In this document: piece by piece, positions 34,728 through 43,688 of the stretch
How positions within the stretch are numbered: position 1 is the first letter of the stretch
Layout: each line of letters begins with the position of its first letter
DNA from: Parabacteroides sp. AD58
Lineage (GTDB): Bacteria; Bacteroidota; Bacteroidia; Bacteroidales; Tannerellaceae
Length of the DNA: 64,000 nucleotides
Direction of reading: 5' to 3'
Assembly: GCF_023744375.2 (NCBI RefSeq)
Contig: NZ_CP146284.1
Coordinates: 2,108,001-2,172,000 of the forward strand
Notes under the pieces: generated by a model
The model's input: only the letters and a program-made list of their open reading frames with translations
What the model was told of the DNA's origin: nothing
Databases searched by the model: none
Position numbers and translations under genes: made by a program

Positions 34728-35357
34728 ATGAGAACAAGAATAACATTAGCCATCTGCCTGTGCCTGTTTGCAGTCGGCAGGGCAAGCGCACAGTGGGCGG
34801 TGATAGACCCGTCCAACATCGCGCAGAGCATCGTGAACACCTCCAAGAACGTGGTACACACTTCCACGACCGCCCAGAATATGATAAAAAATTTTCAAGA
34901 GACGGTGAAGATTTACGAGCAGGGCAAGAAGTATTATGACGCACTCAAATCCGTGAACAATCTGGTAAAGGACGCCCGGAAGGTGCAGCAAACCATCCTG
35001 ATGGTGGGTGACATCACCGACACCTATGTGACCAGTTTCCAGAGGATGATGCGTGACGATAACTTCACGGTGGAGGAACTGGGAGCCATCGCTTTCGGCT
35101 ACACGAAACTGCTGGAGGAATCCAACGACGTGCTGACGGAACTGAAGAATGTGGTGAACATCACCACGCTCTCCATGACAGACAAGGAGCGCATGGACGT
35201 GGTGGAACGCTGCTACTCCAAGATGAAGCGTTACCGCAACCTTGTGAGCTACTACACCAACAAGAACATCAGCGTGAGCTACCTGCGTGCGAAAAAGAAG
35301 AACGACCTCGACCGCATCATGGGGCTGTACGGGAACATGAACGAAAGATACTGGTAG
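34728..35357 (+). CDS. traI: TraI, DUF4141 periplasmic transfer protein
   Basis: A 209-residue protein with a signal peptide (TRITLAICLCLFAVGRASAQ). A long helical mature part follows ('NTSKNVVHTSTTAQNMIKNF', 'VNNLVKDARKVQQTILMVGD'), resembling VirB5/TraI-type proteins. The start is set at 34728; an ATG nine codons upstream would put the conserved motif inside the gene and spoil the signal peptide. traJ begins 4 bases after the stop. Confidence 0.88.
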   Translation: MRTRITLAICLCLFAVGRASAQWAVIDPSNIAQSIVNTSKNVVHTSTTAQNMIKNFQETVKIYEQGKKYYDALKSVNNLVKDARKVQQTILMVGDITDTYVTSFQRMMRDDNFTVEELGAIAFGYTKLLEESNDVLTELKNVVNITTLSMTDKERMDVVERCYSKMKRYRNLVSYYTNKNISVSYLRAKKKNDLDRIMGLYGNMNERYW

Positions 35358-35360
35358 CCT

Positions 35361-36365
35361 ATGAATTTCGACAACCTTCACCAGATTCTGCGCTCGCTCT
35401 ACGAACAGATGATGCCGCTATGCGGGGACATGGCGGGCGTGGCGAAAGGCATCGCCGGGCTGGGTGCGCTGTTCTACGTCGCCTACCGGGTGTGGCAGTC
35501 GCTGGCGAGAGCCGAACCGATAGACGTGTTCCCCATGCTGCGCCCGTTTGCGATAGGCTTATGCATCATGTTCTTCCCGACGGTGGTATTAGGCACGATA
35601 AACAGTGTCATGTCGCCCGTCGTGCAGGGCACGGCAAAGATGCTGGAGGCGGAAACGCTGGACATGAACCAGTACCGTGAGCAGAAAGACAAACTGGAAT
35701 ACGAGGCGATGATGCGCAACCCCGAAACCGCCTACCTTGTGTCGAACGAGGAGTTTGACAAACAGCTGGAGGAACTGGGCTGGTCACCCGGTGACATGGT
35801 GACGATGGCGGGGATGTATATCGAGCGCGGGATGTACAACATGAAGAAGGGCATCCGCGACTTCTTCCGCGAGATACTGGAACTGATGTTCCAAGCCGCC
35901 GCCCTCGTGATAGATACCATCCGCACGTTCTTCCTCGTGGTGCTGGCGATACTCGGTCCGATAGCCTTCGCCATATCGGTGTGGGACGGCTTTCAAAGTA
36001 CACTCACACAGTGGATATGCCGCTACATACAGGTTTATCTGTGGCTGCCCGTGTCGGATATGTTCAGCACCATACTGGCGAAGATTCAGGTGCTGATGCT
36101 GCAAAGCGACATCGAGCGTATGCAGGCTGACCCGAACTTCTCGCTGGATTCGAGCGACGGTGTGTATATCGTCTTCATGATCATAGGAATCATCGGCTAC
36201 TTCACCATCCCGACGGTGGCAGGCTGGATTATCCAAGCCGGAGGCATGGGAAGCTACGGTCGCAACGTGAACCAGACGGCAGGACGAGCAGGAAGCATGG
36301 CGGGCAGCGTGGCGGGTGCAGCCGCAGGCAACATGGTCGGACGTGCCGGGAAACTGCTGAAATAA
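35361..36365 (+). CDS. traJ: TraJ, polytopic membrane protein (VirB6-like)
   Basis: A 334-residue inner-membrane protein with six or seven helices, for example 'FAIGLCIMFFPTVVLGTI', 'TFFLVVLAILGPIAFAIS' and 'GVYIVFMIIGIIGYFTI'. A Gly/Ala-rich tail (AGSMAGSVAGAAAGNMVGRA) ends it. Size and topology match TraJ of CTnDOT and VirB6-type channel proteins. Confidence 0.9.
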   Translation: MNFDNLHQILRSLYEQMMPLCGDMAGVAKGIAGLGALFYVAYRVWQSLARAEPIDVFPMLRPFAIGLCIMFFPTVVLGTINSVMSPVVQGTAKMLEAETLDMNQYREQKDKLEYEAMMRNPETAYLVSNEEFDKQLEELGWSPGDMVTMAGMYIERGMYNMKKGIRDFFREILELMFQAAALVIDTIRTFFLVVLAILGPIAFAISVWDGFQSTLTQWICRYIQVYLWLPVSDMFSTILAKIQVLMLQSDIERMQADPNFSLDSSDGVYIVFMIIGIIGYFTIPTVAGWIIQAGGMGSYGRNVNQTAGRAGSMAGSVAGAAAGNMVGRAGKLLK

Positions 36366-36396
36366 TCAACTGACAATTAAAAACGAATAAAAAACA

Positions 36397-37020
36397 ATGG
36401 AATTTAAGTCACTCAAAAACATCGAATCATCGTTCAGGCAGATACGCCTGTTCGGTATCGTCTTCCTCTCGTTGTGCGCCGTGATAACGGTATGGAGCGT
36501 GTGGAGTTCCTACCGCTTCGCAGAGCGGCAACGGGAAAAGATTTACGTGCTGGACAACGGCAAGTCGCTGATGCTGGCTCTCTCGCAGGACTTGTCGCAG
36601 AACCGTCCGGCGGAGGCAAGGGAACACGTGCGTCGTTTCCACGAGCTGTTCTTCACGCTCTCGCCCGAAAAGAGCGCGATAGAGCATAACGTGAAACGCG
36701 CCCTGCTATTAGCGGACAAAAGTGTGTACAACTACTATTCGGACTTTGCCGAGAAAGGGTACTACAACCGCATTATCGCCGGGAACATCAACCAAGTGCT
36801 GAAGGTGGACAGCGTGGTATGCGACTTCAACGGTTATCCCTACCGTGCCGTGACCTACGCCACACAGAAGATCATCCGGCAAAGCAACGTCACCGAGCGC
36901 AGCCTCGTGACCACGTGCCGCCTCTTGAACTCGTCCCGTTCGGACGACAATCCCAACGGTTTCACCATCGAGGGATTCACCATCATCGAGAACAAGGATT
37001 TACAAACCATCAAAAGGTAA
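36397..37020 (+). CDS. traK: TraK (VirB8-like) membrane-anchored protein
   Basis: A 207-residue protein with a single N-terminal membrane helix (LFGIVFLSLCAVITVWSVWS) and a periplasmic domain ('MLALSQDLSQNRPAEAREHV', 'SVVCDFNGYPYRAVTYATQK') of VirB8/TraK type. It bridges inner and outer parts of the channel. It is followed by traL after 5 bases. Confidence 0.9.
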   Translation: MEFKSLKNIESSFRQIRLFGIVFLSLCAVITVWSVWSSYRFAERQREKIYVLDNGKSLMLALSQDLSQNRPAEAREHVRRFHELFFTLSPEKSAIEHNVKRALLLADKSVYNYYSDFAEKGYYNRIIAGNINQVLKVDSVVCDFNGYPYRAVTYATQKIIRQSNVTERSLVTTCRLLNSSRSDDNPNGFTIEGFTIIENKDLQTIKR

Positions 37021-37025
37021 CGGAC

Positions 37026-37334
37026 ATGAAGAAAATCAGGAAATCATTTTGGCGTGCGTACTGGATGCTCCACGACAAAAAGAAAATGCTGGTGGCAAGG
37101 CTCAAAGGTTATCTGGACGGCTTGCCCCCGAAAACACGCAGGCGCATCGTGCTGGCGATGCTCGCCGCCTTCGCGGTGCTTGCCCTCTACACCTTCGGCA
37201 AAGCCGTCTATGACATTGGCAGGAATGACGGCAGCCGGATAGTAACAAACCATGCCGGACAGGTGGAACTGTCCGCAAAGCCGGACAACAATCATAATGT
37301 AATACCTTATTTATATGGAGCAGACGAAGAATGA
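37026..37334 (+). CDS. traL: TraL, DUF3989 small membrane protein
   Basis: A 102-residue protein beginning MKKIRKSFWRAYWMLHD at ATG 37026; the longer frame covers traK. It has a basic N-terminus, one membrane helix (about 41-60), and a short periplasmic tail. It overlaps traM by 20 bases, so they are translationally coupled. The function is unknown beyond its conserved place between traK and traM. Confidence 0.85.
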   Translation: MKKIRKSFWRAYWMLHDKKKMLVARLKGYLDGLPPKTRRRIVLAMLAAFAVLALYTFGKAVYDIGRNDGSRIVTNHAGQVELSAKPDNNHNVIPYLYGADEE

Positions 37335-38670
37335 ACCTAAAAACGAGAACACGGCGGCTCCCGACAACGGGAAACCGAAGAAGGAGCGCAAGCCGCTGAC
37401 CGAAGCCCAAAGGCTGAAACGTCAGAAAATGATAGTACTGCCCGCTATGGTGCTGGTATTTATCGGGGTGATGTGGCTGATATTCGCCCCGTCTTCCGAC
37501 AAGGAGCAGCAACCGGGAACGGGTGGTTACAACATCGAAATGCCCGATGCGGACAAGGCGAACCGCCAGATCATCGGCGACAAGGCGAAAGCCTACGAAC
37601 AGGGGGCGATGGAGGAACGGCAGGAAAACCGCAGCCGCGCCATGCAGGAGCTTGGCGATATGTTCGACCGCGAGGTGGCGGAAGCGGACGGCGGCAGGGA
37701 CTTCGACCTTGCCAATCCCGGAAATGCGGAAGATGCAACAGCAACATCATCCGCTCCGAAAACCATCCAATCCTCCGCAGCCGCCTACCGCGACCTCAAT
37801 GCCACGCTCGGCAACTTCTACGAGCAGCCGAAGAACGACAACGCGGAAATGGACGAACTATTGGAGCGCATCGCCTCGCTGGAATCGGAATTGGAATGCG
37901 AGAAGGGCAAGGCGTCCGCTATGGATGACCAAGTGGCACTCATGGAGAAGTCCTACGAGCTGGCGGCGAAGTACATGGGCGGACAAAACGGCACACAGCC
38001 ACCTGTTGGACAGGCGGCAGAGCCTTACCCCGTGCAGAAAGCCGGAAAGAACACGGCTGCACCTGTCAGGCAGGTAACGCATCAGGTGGTGTCCTCGCTC
38101 TCACAGCCGATGAGCAACGCTGAGTTTGTCGCCTCCTTCTCGCAGGAGCGTAACCGCAGTTTCAATACGGCGGTGGGGGTCACGACCGTATCGGACAAAA
38201 ACACCATTTCGGCGTGCATCTATGGGGCGCAGAGTGTGACGGACGGGCAAGCTGTCAAACTCCGGCTGCTGGAGCCAATGGCGGTGGCGGACAAAATCAT
38301 CCCCCGTAATGCGGTGGTGGTAGGCACGGCAAAGATTCAGGGCGAACGGCTCGATATTGAAATTACTTCGCTGGAGTACGCGGGTACGATCATACCGGTG
38401 GAACTGGCGGTGTATGACACAGACGGGCAGCCCGGTATCTTCATTCCCAATTCGATGGAAATGAACGCCGTCAGGGAGGTTGTCGCCAACATGGGCGGCT
38501 CGCTGGGCAGCAGCATCAATATCTCCACCAACGCCGGGGCGCAGCTCGCCTCCGATTTGGGCAAGGGGCTGATACAAGGCACGAGCCAGTATATCGCCAA
38601 GAAGATGCGTACCGTCAAGGTGCATCTGAAAGCCGGATATAAGGTCATGCTTTATCAGGATAGAGATTGA
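37315..38670 (+). CDS. traM: TraM, VirB10-like channel protein
   Basis: A 451-residue protein with a charged cytoplasmic N-terminus, one membrane helix (MIVLPAMVLVFIGVMWLIFA, about 39-58) and a long variable periplasmic linker. The C-terminal domain (about 270-451) is of VirB10/TraM type ('VSDKNTISACIYGAQSVTDG', 'LLEPMAVADKIIPRNAVVVG'). It is the main scaffold spanning both membranes. Confidence 0.9.
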   Translation: MEQTKNEPKNENTAAPDNGKPKKERKPLTEAQRLKRQKMIVLPAMVLVFIGVMWLIFAPSSDKEQQPGTGGYNIEMPDADKANRQIIGDKAKAYEQGAMEERQENRSRAMQELGDMFDREVAEADGGRDFDLANPGNAEDATATSSAPKTIQSSAAAYRDLNATLGNFYEQPKNDNAEMDELLERIASLESELECEKGKASAMDDQVALMEKSYELAAKYMGGQNGTQPPVGQAAEPYPVQKAGKNTAAPVRQVTHQVVSSLSQPMSNAEFVASFSQERNRSFNTAVGVTTVSDKNTISACIYGAQSVTDGQAVKLRLLEPMAVADKIIPRNAVVVGTAKIQGERLDIEITSLEYAGTIIPVELAVYDTDGQPGIFIPNSMEMNAVREVVANMGGSLGSSINISTNAGAQLASDLGKGLIQGTSQYIAKKMRTVKVHLKAGYKVMLYQDRD

Positions 38671-38719
38671 AAACAATAACAATCAACGATTAACAGAAAC
38701 AACAAGCAAATTTTATTTA

Positions 38720-38735
38720 CCACTAAAATCCAAAG
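38720..38735 (+). promoter_or_regulatory. copy of the conserved 5' motif (traN)
   Basis: CCACTAAAATCCAAAG ends 4 bases before the traN ATG at 38740, in the 69-base gap after traM. Confidence 0.6.
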
Positions 38736-38739
38736 TAGA

Positions 38740-39726
38740 ATGAAAAAAGTAATCATCATGTTTGCCCTCGCTATGGGCATCGTAACTGCCAACGCGCAGG
38801 AGAACGTAACCGTTGGAGAGAACAACGGAAGTGAACAACCGACCTTGACAAAGGAGGTCTATCCGCAGAAGGAGGCGGACGGCGACCTGTATCACGGGCT
38901 GACAAAGAAGCTGACCTTTGACCACATGGTCCCTCCGCACGGCTTGGAAGTGACCTACGACAAGACCGTCCACGTCATTTTCCCCTCGGAGGTTCGTTAC
39001 GTCGATTTAGGTTCGCCCGACCTGATTGCGGGCAAAGCCGACGGAGCGGAGAATGTCATCCGCGTGAAGGCTACCGTGAGGAACTTCCCTAACGAAACCA
39101 ATATGTCCGTGATAACGGAGGACGGGAGTTTCTATACCTTCAACGTGAAATATGCCTCCGAACCGTTGCTGCTCAATGTGGAGATGTGCGACTTCATCCA
39201 TGACGGCGAGAAGGTGAACCGCCCGAATAATGCGCAGGAAATCTATCTGAAGGAACTGGGCAGCGAAAGCCCGATGCTGGTACGCCTTATCATGAAGTCC
39301 ATCCACAAGCAGAACAAGCGCGAGGTGAAGCACATCGGCTGCAAGCGATTCGGCATCCAGTACCTGCTGAAAGGTATCTACACGCATAACGGGTTACTCT
39401 ATTTCCACACGGAGATAAAGAACCAGAGCAACGTGCCTTTCGACGTAGACTATATCACATGGAAAATCGTGGACAAGAAGGTGGCGAAGCGTACCGCCGT
39501 GCAGGAGCAGATCATCCTGCCGCTCCGTGCGCAGAATTACGCCACGCTCGTGCCGGGCAAGAAGAGCGAACGCACGGTATTCACGATGGCGAAGTTCACC
39601 ATCCCCGATGACAAGTGCCTCGTGGTGGAACTCAACGAGAAGAACGGAGGTCGCCACCAGTCTTTCGTGATTGAGAACGAGGACTTGGTGCGTGCCAATA
39701 CCATCAACGAACTTCAAGTACGCTGA
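38740..39726 (+). CDS. traN: TraN, VirB9-like / DUF4138 protein
   Basis: A 328-residue secreted protein with a signal peptide (KKVIIMFALAMGIVTANAQ). It has a beta-rich mature domain ('VHVIFPSEVRYVDLGSPDLI', 'VTYDKTVHVIF') as in TraN/DUF4138, the VirB9-like partner of TraM. traO begins 2 bases after the stop. Confidence 0.9.
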   Translation: MKKVIIMFALAMGIVTANAQENVTVGENNGSEQPTLTKEVYPQKEADGDLYHGLTKKLTFDHMVPPHGLEVTYDKTVHVIFPSEVRYVDLGSPDLIAGKADGAENVIRVKATVRNFPNETNMSVITEDGSFYTFNVKYASEPLLLNVEMCDFIHDGEKVNRPNNAQEIYLKELGSESPMLVRLIMKSIHKQNKREVKHIGCKRFGIQYLLKGIYTHNGLLYFHTEIKNQSNVPFDVDYITWKIVDKKVAKRTAVQEQIILPLRAQNYATLVPGKKSERTVFTMAKFTIPDDKCLVVELNEKNGGRHQSFVIENEDLVRANTINELQVR

Positions 39727-39728
39727 CC

Positions 39729-40304
39729 ATGAGAAAGTACATCGCAATAATCATCGCGTCGCTTGCCCTGTTCACGGGGCAGGCGCACGCCCAGCGATGC
39801 CTGCCGAAGATGCAGGGCATCGAGATCAGGGCGAACATGGCGGACGGTTTCAATCCCGGCGGCAACGACGGCGGGTACAGTTTCGGGGCGGCTCTCTCCA
39901 CCTACACGAAAAAGGGGAACAAATGGGTGTTCGGCGGCGAATATCTGTTGAAGAACAACCCTTACAAGGACGGAAAGATACCCGTGGCGCAGTTCACGGC
40001 GGAGGGCGGCTACTACCTCAAGATACTCTCCGATGCCCGTAAAATCGTGTTCGTCTATGCAGGGGCTTCGGCTCTTGCCGGATATGAATCGGTGAACTGG
40101 GGCGAAAAGGTGCTGTATGACGGCTCCACGCTTCATGACAGGGACGCCTTCATCTACGGCGGTGCGCTGACACTCGATGTGGAGTTTTACGTGGCTGACT
40201 GGATCGCCCTGCTCGCCAACCTCCGGGAGCGTTGCCTGTGGGGTGGCGACACGAGGAAGTTTCATACGCAGTTCGGGGTCGGTATCAAGTTCATCATCAA
40301 CTGA
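39729..40304 (+). CDS. traO: TraO, outer-membrane-type transfer protein
   Basis: A 191-residue protein with a signal peptide (RKYIAIIIASLALFTGQAHA) and a small beta-barrel-like mature part ('GYSFGAALSTYTKKGNKWVF', 'TQFGVGIKFIIN' at the C-terminus, ending in an aromatic/hydrophobic strand). It matches TraO in length. It is probably an outer-membrane component. traP follows 7 bases later. Confidence 0.88.
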   Translation: MRKYIAIIIASLALFTGQAHAQRCLPKMQGIEIRANMADGFNPGGNDGGYSFGAALSTYTKKGNKWVFGGEYLLKNNPYKDGKIPVAQFTAEGGYYLKILSDARKIVFVYAGASALAGYESVNWGEKVLYDGSTLHDRDAFIYGGALTLDVEFYVADWIALLANLRERCLWGGDTRKFHTQFGVGIKFIIN

Positions 40305-40311
40305 CACGGAC

Positions 40312-41190
40312 ATGGAACGGACGGAAATAGACATCATCAGACAAATGCCCATTGCGGTTTTTCTCGCACGGCTGGGGCATGAGCCTGTCAGAAGGAGCGG
40401 TAACGAGCTGTGGTATATCGCCCCATATAGGGGCGAGCGCACGCCCTCTTTCCGTGTGAACGTGGCGAAACAGCTCTGGTACGACTTCGGTCTGGGCAAA
40501 GGTGGCGACATCTTTACGCTTGCCGGAGAGTTTGCCCGAAGCGGTGACTTCATGGAACAAGTGAAATTCATAGCGGGAACCGCCAATATACCTATGCCTG
40601 TTCCCGAAGTGAGCAAACCGACTTTACTGCCTAAACCGTCAGAACCTGCCTTTGAGGGAGTGGAAGCCGTCCCGCTGTTTCGTTCTCCACTGACGGACTA
40701 TCTGGCGGAACGGGGCATTCCTTACGCTGTCGCATCACGTTACTGCTGCCGACTGAATTACGGAGTGCGTGGCAAACGATATTTTGCAGTCGGTTTTCCG
40801 AACGTGGCAGGCGGATATGAAATCCGCAGCCGTTTCTTCAAAGGATGCGTGCCTCCGAAAGATGTGTCGCTGGTCAAGGCGGAAGGCTCTCCGGCTGACG
40901 TGTGCAGCGTTTTTGAAGGCTTCATGGACTTTCTTTCTGCTGCCACGCTCGGATTGGAAAAGGGAGACTGCCTCGTATTGAACTCTGTTGCCAACGTGGA
41001 AAAGGCAATGAGGTATCTGGACGGCTACGGGTGCATAGACTGTTATCTCGACCATGACGCAGCCGGACGGCGCACGTTGAAAACGCTGAAAGGACATTAT
41101 GGAGAACGTGTCTATGACCGTTCCGCTCTCTATGACGGTTGCAAGGACTTGAATGAGTATCTGCAACTGACAACCAAAAAAGAACAATAA
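40312..41190 (+). CDS. traP: TraP, DnaG-type primase
   Basis: A 292-residue primase-like protein starting at ATG 40312 (MERTEIDIIRQMPIAVFLAR); the longer frame runs through traO. The N-terminus has the CHC2-like fold ('WYIAPYRGERTPSFRVNVA'), but the zinc-binding cysteines are not seen. The TOPRIM-like part has 'SVFEGFMDFLSA' and 'CYLDHDAAGRRTLKTL'. It probably primes the complementary strand in the recipient after transfer. Confidence 0.88.
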   Translation: MERTEIDIIRQMPIAVFLARLGHEPVRRSGNELWYIAPYRGERTPSFRVNVAKQLWYDFGLGKGGDIFTLAGEFARSGDFMEQVKFIAGTANIPMPVPEVSKPTLLPKPSEPAFEGVEAVPLFRSPLTDYLAERGIPYAVASRYCCRLNYGVRGKRYFAVGFPNVAGGYEIRSRFFKGCVPPKDVSLVKAEGSPADVCSVFEGFMDFLSAATLGLEKGDCLVLNSVANVEKAMRYLDGYGCIDCYLDHDAAGRRTLKTLKGHYGERVYDRSALYDGCKDLNEYLQLTTKKEQ

Positions 41191-41202
41191 CTTAAAAATC
41201 AA

Positions 41203-41715
41203 ATGACAATGAACATACTGAACAACAAAAACAAGAGAATATCAATCTTCAAGACGTTGGCACTCTGCCTATTCGCTGCCGTGTCGCTCACGCTCGTGTC
41301 GTGTGACGATGACATGGATATCCAGCAATCCTATCCCTTCACGGTGGAAATCATGCCCGTGCCTAACAAGGTGACGAAGGGACAGACGGTTGAAATCCGC
41401 TGTGAGTTGAAAAAGACGGGCGATTACGCCAACACCCTCTATACCATCCGGTATTTCCAGTTCGAGGGAGAAGGCACGTTGAAAATGGACAACGGCATCA
41501 CGTTCCTGCCAAACGACCGCTACCTGCTCGAAAACGAGAAGTTCCGGCTGTACTACACAGCGGAGGGCGAGGAAGCGCACAACTTCATTGTAGTGGTAGA
41601 GGACAATTTCGGCAATTCATATGAGCTGGAGTTTGATTTCAACAACCGAAACGTTAAGGAGGACGGGGTTATCTCTGTTGTCCCCATCGGAAACTTCAAG
41701 CCCCTTACACGATGA
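41203..41715 (+). CDS. traQ: TraQ, DUF3872 lipoprotein
   Basis: A 170-residue lipoprotein with a signal sequence ending in the lipobox VSLTLVSC (Cys about 29). The mature part is a single immunoglobulin-like beta domain ('YPFTVEIMPVPNKVTKGQTV', 'AHNFIVVVEDNFGNSYELEF'). An ATG two codons in (41209) is an alternative start. It overlaps the lysozyme gene by 4 bases. Confidence 0.85.
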   Translation: MTMNILNNKNKRISIFKTLALCLFAAVSLTLVSCDDDMDIQQSYPFTVEIMPVPNKVTKGQTVEIRCELKKTGDYANTLYTIRYFQFEGEGTLKMDNGITFLPNDRYLLENEKFRLYYTAEGEEAHNFIVVVEDNFGNSYELEFDFNNRNVKEDGVISVVPIGNFKPLTR

Positions 41716-42239
41716 TGCGTGTATTCATAGCTATCCTTTGTTCGCTTCTGGCGGTCTGTTCCGTGTCCGCACGGGACAGCCGCCATGAGGGAACGGACGG
41801 ACAGGCGGCTATCTATCGGTTGCTGCCATTTGAGAGGGCGGTGCGATGCACGAAGTATTTTGAAGGCTGGCACTCGGAAAAACATTACCCGTATGTGGGA
41901 TATGGGCATAAGTTGTTACCGGGTGAAAGGTATTCTGCACGCACCATGACGAAGCGGCAGGCGGACGCGCTTCTGCGGAAAGACCTACGGAAGTTCTGCG
42001 CAATGTTCCGGCAGTTCGGGAAAGATAGTCTGCTCCTTGCCACGCTCGCCTACAATGTCGGTCCGTACCGTCTGTTGGGAAGCGGGAAGATACCCAAAAG
42101 CACGCTGATCCGAAAGCTGGAGGCAGGAGATAGGAACATCTATCGGGAGTATATCGCTTTCTGCAACTACAAGGGAAAACGCCATGCCATGCTACTCAAA
42201 CGGAGGAAGGCGGAGTTTGCGCTACTGTATATCCCGTAA
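41712..42239 (+). CDS. lysozyme-like muramidase (GH24) of the tra operon
   Basis: A 175-residue secreted protein. After a signal peptide (RVFIAILCSLLAVCSVSA) comes a GH24 core: CTKYFEGWHSEKHYPYVGYG with the probable catalytic Glu in FEGWH, then 'ERYSARTMTKRQADALLRKDL' and 'LATLAYNVGPYRLLGSG'. Such enzymes open peptidoglycan for assembly of the mating channel. It is the last gene of the tra operon, followed at once by a strong terminator. Confidence 0.88.
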   Translation: MMRVFIAILCSLLAVCSVSARDSRHEGTDGQAAIYRLLPFERAVRCTKYFEGWHSEKHYPYVGYGHKLLPGERYSARTMTKRQADALLRKDLRKFCAMFRQFGKDSLLLATLAYNVGPYRLLGSGKIPKSTLIRKLEAGDRNIYREYIAFCNYKGKRHAMLLKRRKAEFALLYIP

Positions 42240-42246
42240 TAGATTT

Positions 42247-42297
42247 CAATGGCATTTAAGTTCTGGTTATTCTAAGAACTTAAATGCCATTGTTTCA
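42247..42297 (+). terminator. strong terminator closing the tra operon
   Basis: CAATGGCATTTAAGTTCT (42247-42264) and its exact reverse complement (42275-42292) form a perfect 18-bp stem with a 10-base loop, followed by TTTC. It begins 8 bases after the lysozyme stop. Confidence 0.88.
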
Positions 42298-42338
42298 AAT
42301 AAAACAATTACCTTTGTCATTAGTAATTTAGAGATAAA

Positions 42339-42986
42339 ATGAAAGATATTCAATATTTCTTATCGGAAGAAGAAAAGTATTTAGCATCCTCACAAGCTGA
42401 GCCGGAATTAGTTTGGAATGAGGAACTTGAAGAATTTGGCTTTTCATATGACCCTTTGAGTTTCTTGGGTAAAAAACCTTTTCAGAGTTTTCAGCACAAC
42501 AACATTGACAAGGAAAATCGCTATGGACTAACCGATGTGGAAAAAATGATATTAACCTGTTTTCTTGGTAATATATCGTATGCATTTAGAGATGACAATT
42601 ATTATGGAGAAGTGCCTGATATTGTTCACGAAATGCAAATTATACTAAACAGTATAATAAACAAAGCACCTAAGTTTAACGGAAATATATTATATCGTTT
42701 TACTAAAACTGGAGATAAAACAAATTTTGAAGTAGGTGATATATACCAACCTTCCCATAGCCTTACGACAACAACCGAAGATTGGAAACAAAACAGAAGT
42801 GATGTTTACGTTATAAAAACTCTTCCTGAAAATGAAACGCAAGCACATTGTCTATACATGATTTATAATCATGGTCAGGAAACGCAAGTCAATTTTTTGA
42901 GAGGAACTTCATTTGAAATAACCGATATAGAGCCAATAGAAGGTAGTGAATACAAACGAATTTATATGTCAGAAATTAGGCAATAA
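42339..42986 (+). CDS. ADP-ribosyltransferase-like cargo protein
   Basis: A 215-residue protein with no signal peptide. Its layout follows ADP-ribosyltransferase exoenzymes of the R-S-E class: a helical N-lobe ('YGLTDVEKMILTCFLGNIS'), the Arg strand in GNILYRFT (Arg120), an STS-like stretch SLTTTTEDW (141-149), and 'GQETQVNFLRGTSFEITDIE', where the E-x-E loop would be. At that place Glu181 is present but the catalytic second Glu is Gln183. The gene is AT-rich, set between two terminator structures and apart from the tra operon, so it is separately acquired cargo. It could be a pseudoenzyme, a toxin or a defence protein. No partner gene is seen. Confidence 0.6.
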   Translation: MKDIQYFLSEEEKYLASSQAEPELVWNEELEEFGFSYDPLSFLGKKPFQSFQHNNIDKENRYGLTDVEKMILTCFLGNISYAFRDDNYYGEVPDIVHEMQIILNSIINKAPKFNGNILYRFTKTGDKTNFEVGDIYQPSHSLTTTTEDWKQNRSDVYVIKTLPENETQAHCLYMIYNHGQETQVNFLRGTSFEITDIEPIEGSEYKRIYMSEIRQ

Positions 42987-43015
42987 CATCGTAGATTAGA
43001 ACAGAGGTTTCTTTG

Positions 43016-43072
43016 CTACTTTCTTTGTCCGCCATCATGCTCACTGAAAGAAAGTAGGCGGCTTTCGCCGCC
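43016..43072 (-). terminator. hairpin terminator of the minus-strand accessory block
   Basis: On the minus strand GGCGGC-GAAA-GCCGCC (43072-43057) is followed by a T-rich tract, TACTTTCTTTC. That tract can also pair with a second arm (CTACTTTCTTT at 43016-43026, AAAGAAAGTAG at 43047-43057), giving two competing stems. Confidence 0.65.
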
Positions 43073-43078
43073 CACCTC

Positions 43079-43387
43079 TCAAAAACGGGTGTAAAGCCCC
43101 GTCACCATCGTGAACATTTCCTCCAGCATATCGCAATATATCCCCTCGTGCGTTTCGATGTCCTTCGTCTTGCACTCGAATGTCTTTTTGCTGAACGTCC
43201 TGCGGTAGAAACGCATATTGTAGAGGTCTGCTCCTCCGTCATAGATGATGTCAAGTCGGTTGGCACTCGTCTTGTTCCTCGCAAGGCTCATGCGTAAACC
43301 GTTACCCATGTCTATGAAGTCTTTGCTTCCCGTCATGGCGGCAAAGCGTCTGCCACCTATCTGCTCCATAATTGTCTTTGCTATCAT
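43079..43387 (-). CDS. conserved element protein, function unknown
   Basis: A 102-residue protein with 'GGRRFAAMTGSKDFIDMGNGLRM' near the N-terminus and an aromatic pattern 'YNMRFYRRTFSKKTFE' later. Proteins of this type are common in the accessory block of CTnDOT-like elements. No domain of known function is visible. Its leader, ending AAAACAACGAATATG, resembles that of the gene starting at 43915. Confidence 0.65.
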   Translation of the reverse strand: MIAKTIMEQIGGRRFAAMTGSKDFIDMGNGLRMSLARNKTSANRLDIIYDGGADLYNMRFYRRTFSKKTFECKTKDIETHEGIYCDMLEEMFTMVTGLYTRF

Positions 43388-43439
43388 ATTCGTTGTTTTT
43401 AAGTGTTATGGTGTGGCGGTGCGGACACCGCCACACCGT

Positions 43440-43688
43440 TCAAAATTCTGTTTTCTCAGCTATGGGTGTGCATCTTTCCAGCCACTTTCTCAGACACTCC
43501 ATGTTGTACTCGCTCGTTATGACTGCCGTATGGCTGTCAATGGCGGTGAAACGGCTGCTTTCATAGCTGTCTATCCACCCCTTCAGGGTATCAACTCCCC
43601 ACGCTTCCGCATCGTCAAAGATGCCGTCCAATGCCTTGATAGGCTCGCTGAATCTGACGATCAGTGTTTGGTAGCCTGCCACGTTCAT
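43440..43688 (-). CDS. small conserved element protein, function unknown
   Basis: An 82-residue protein starting MNVAGYQTLIVRFSEPIKAL at 43688; the frame is open further, but that part overlaps the next gene upstream. 'IDSYESSRFTAIDSHTAVIT' is a recognisable central stretch. It overlaps the DUF3873 gene by 4 bases, so they are co-translated. I do not recognise a function. Confidence 0.6.
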   Translation of the reverse strand: MNVAGYQTLIVRFSEPIKALDGIFDDAEAWGVDTLKGWIDSYESSRFTAIDSHTAVITSEYNMECLRKWLERCTPIAEKTEF

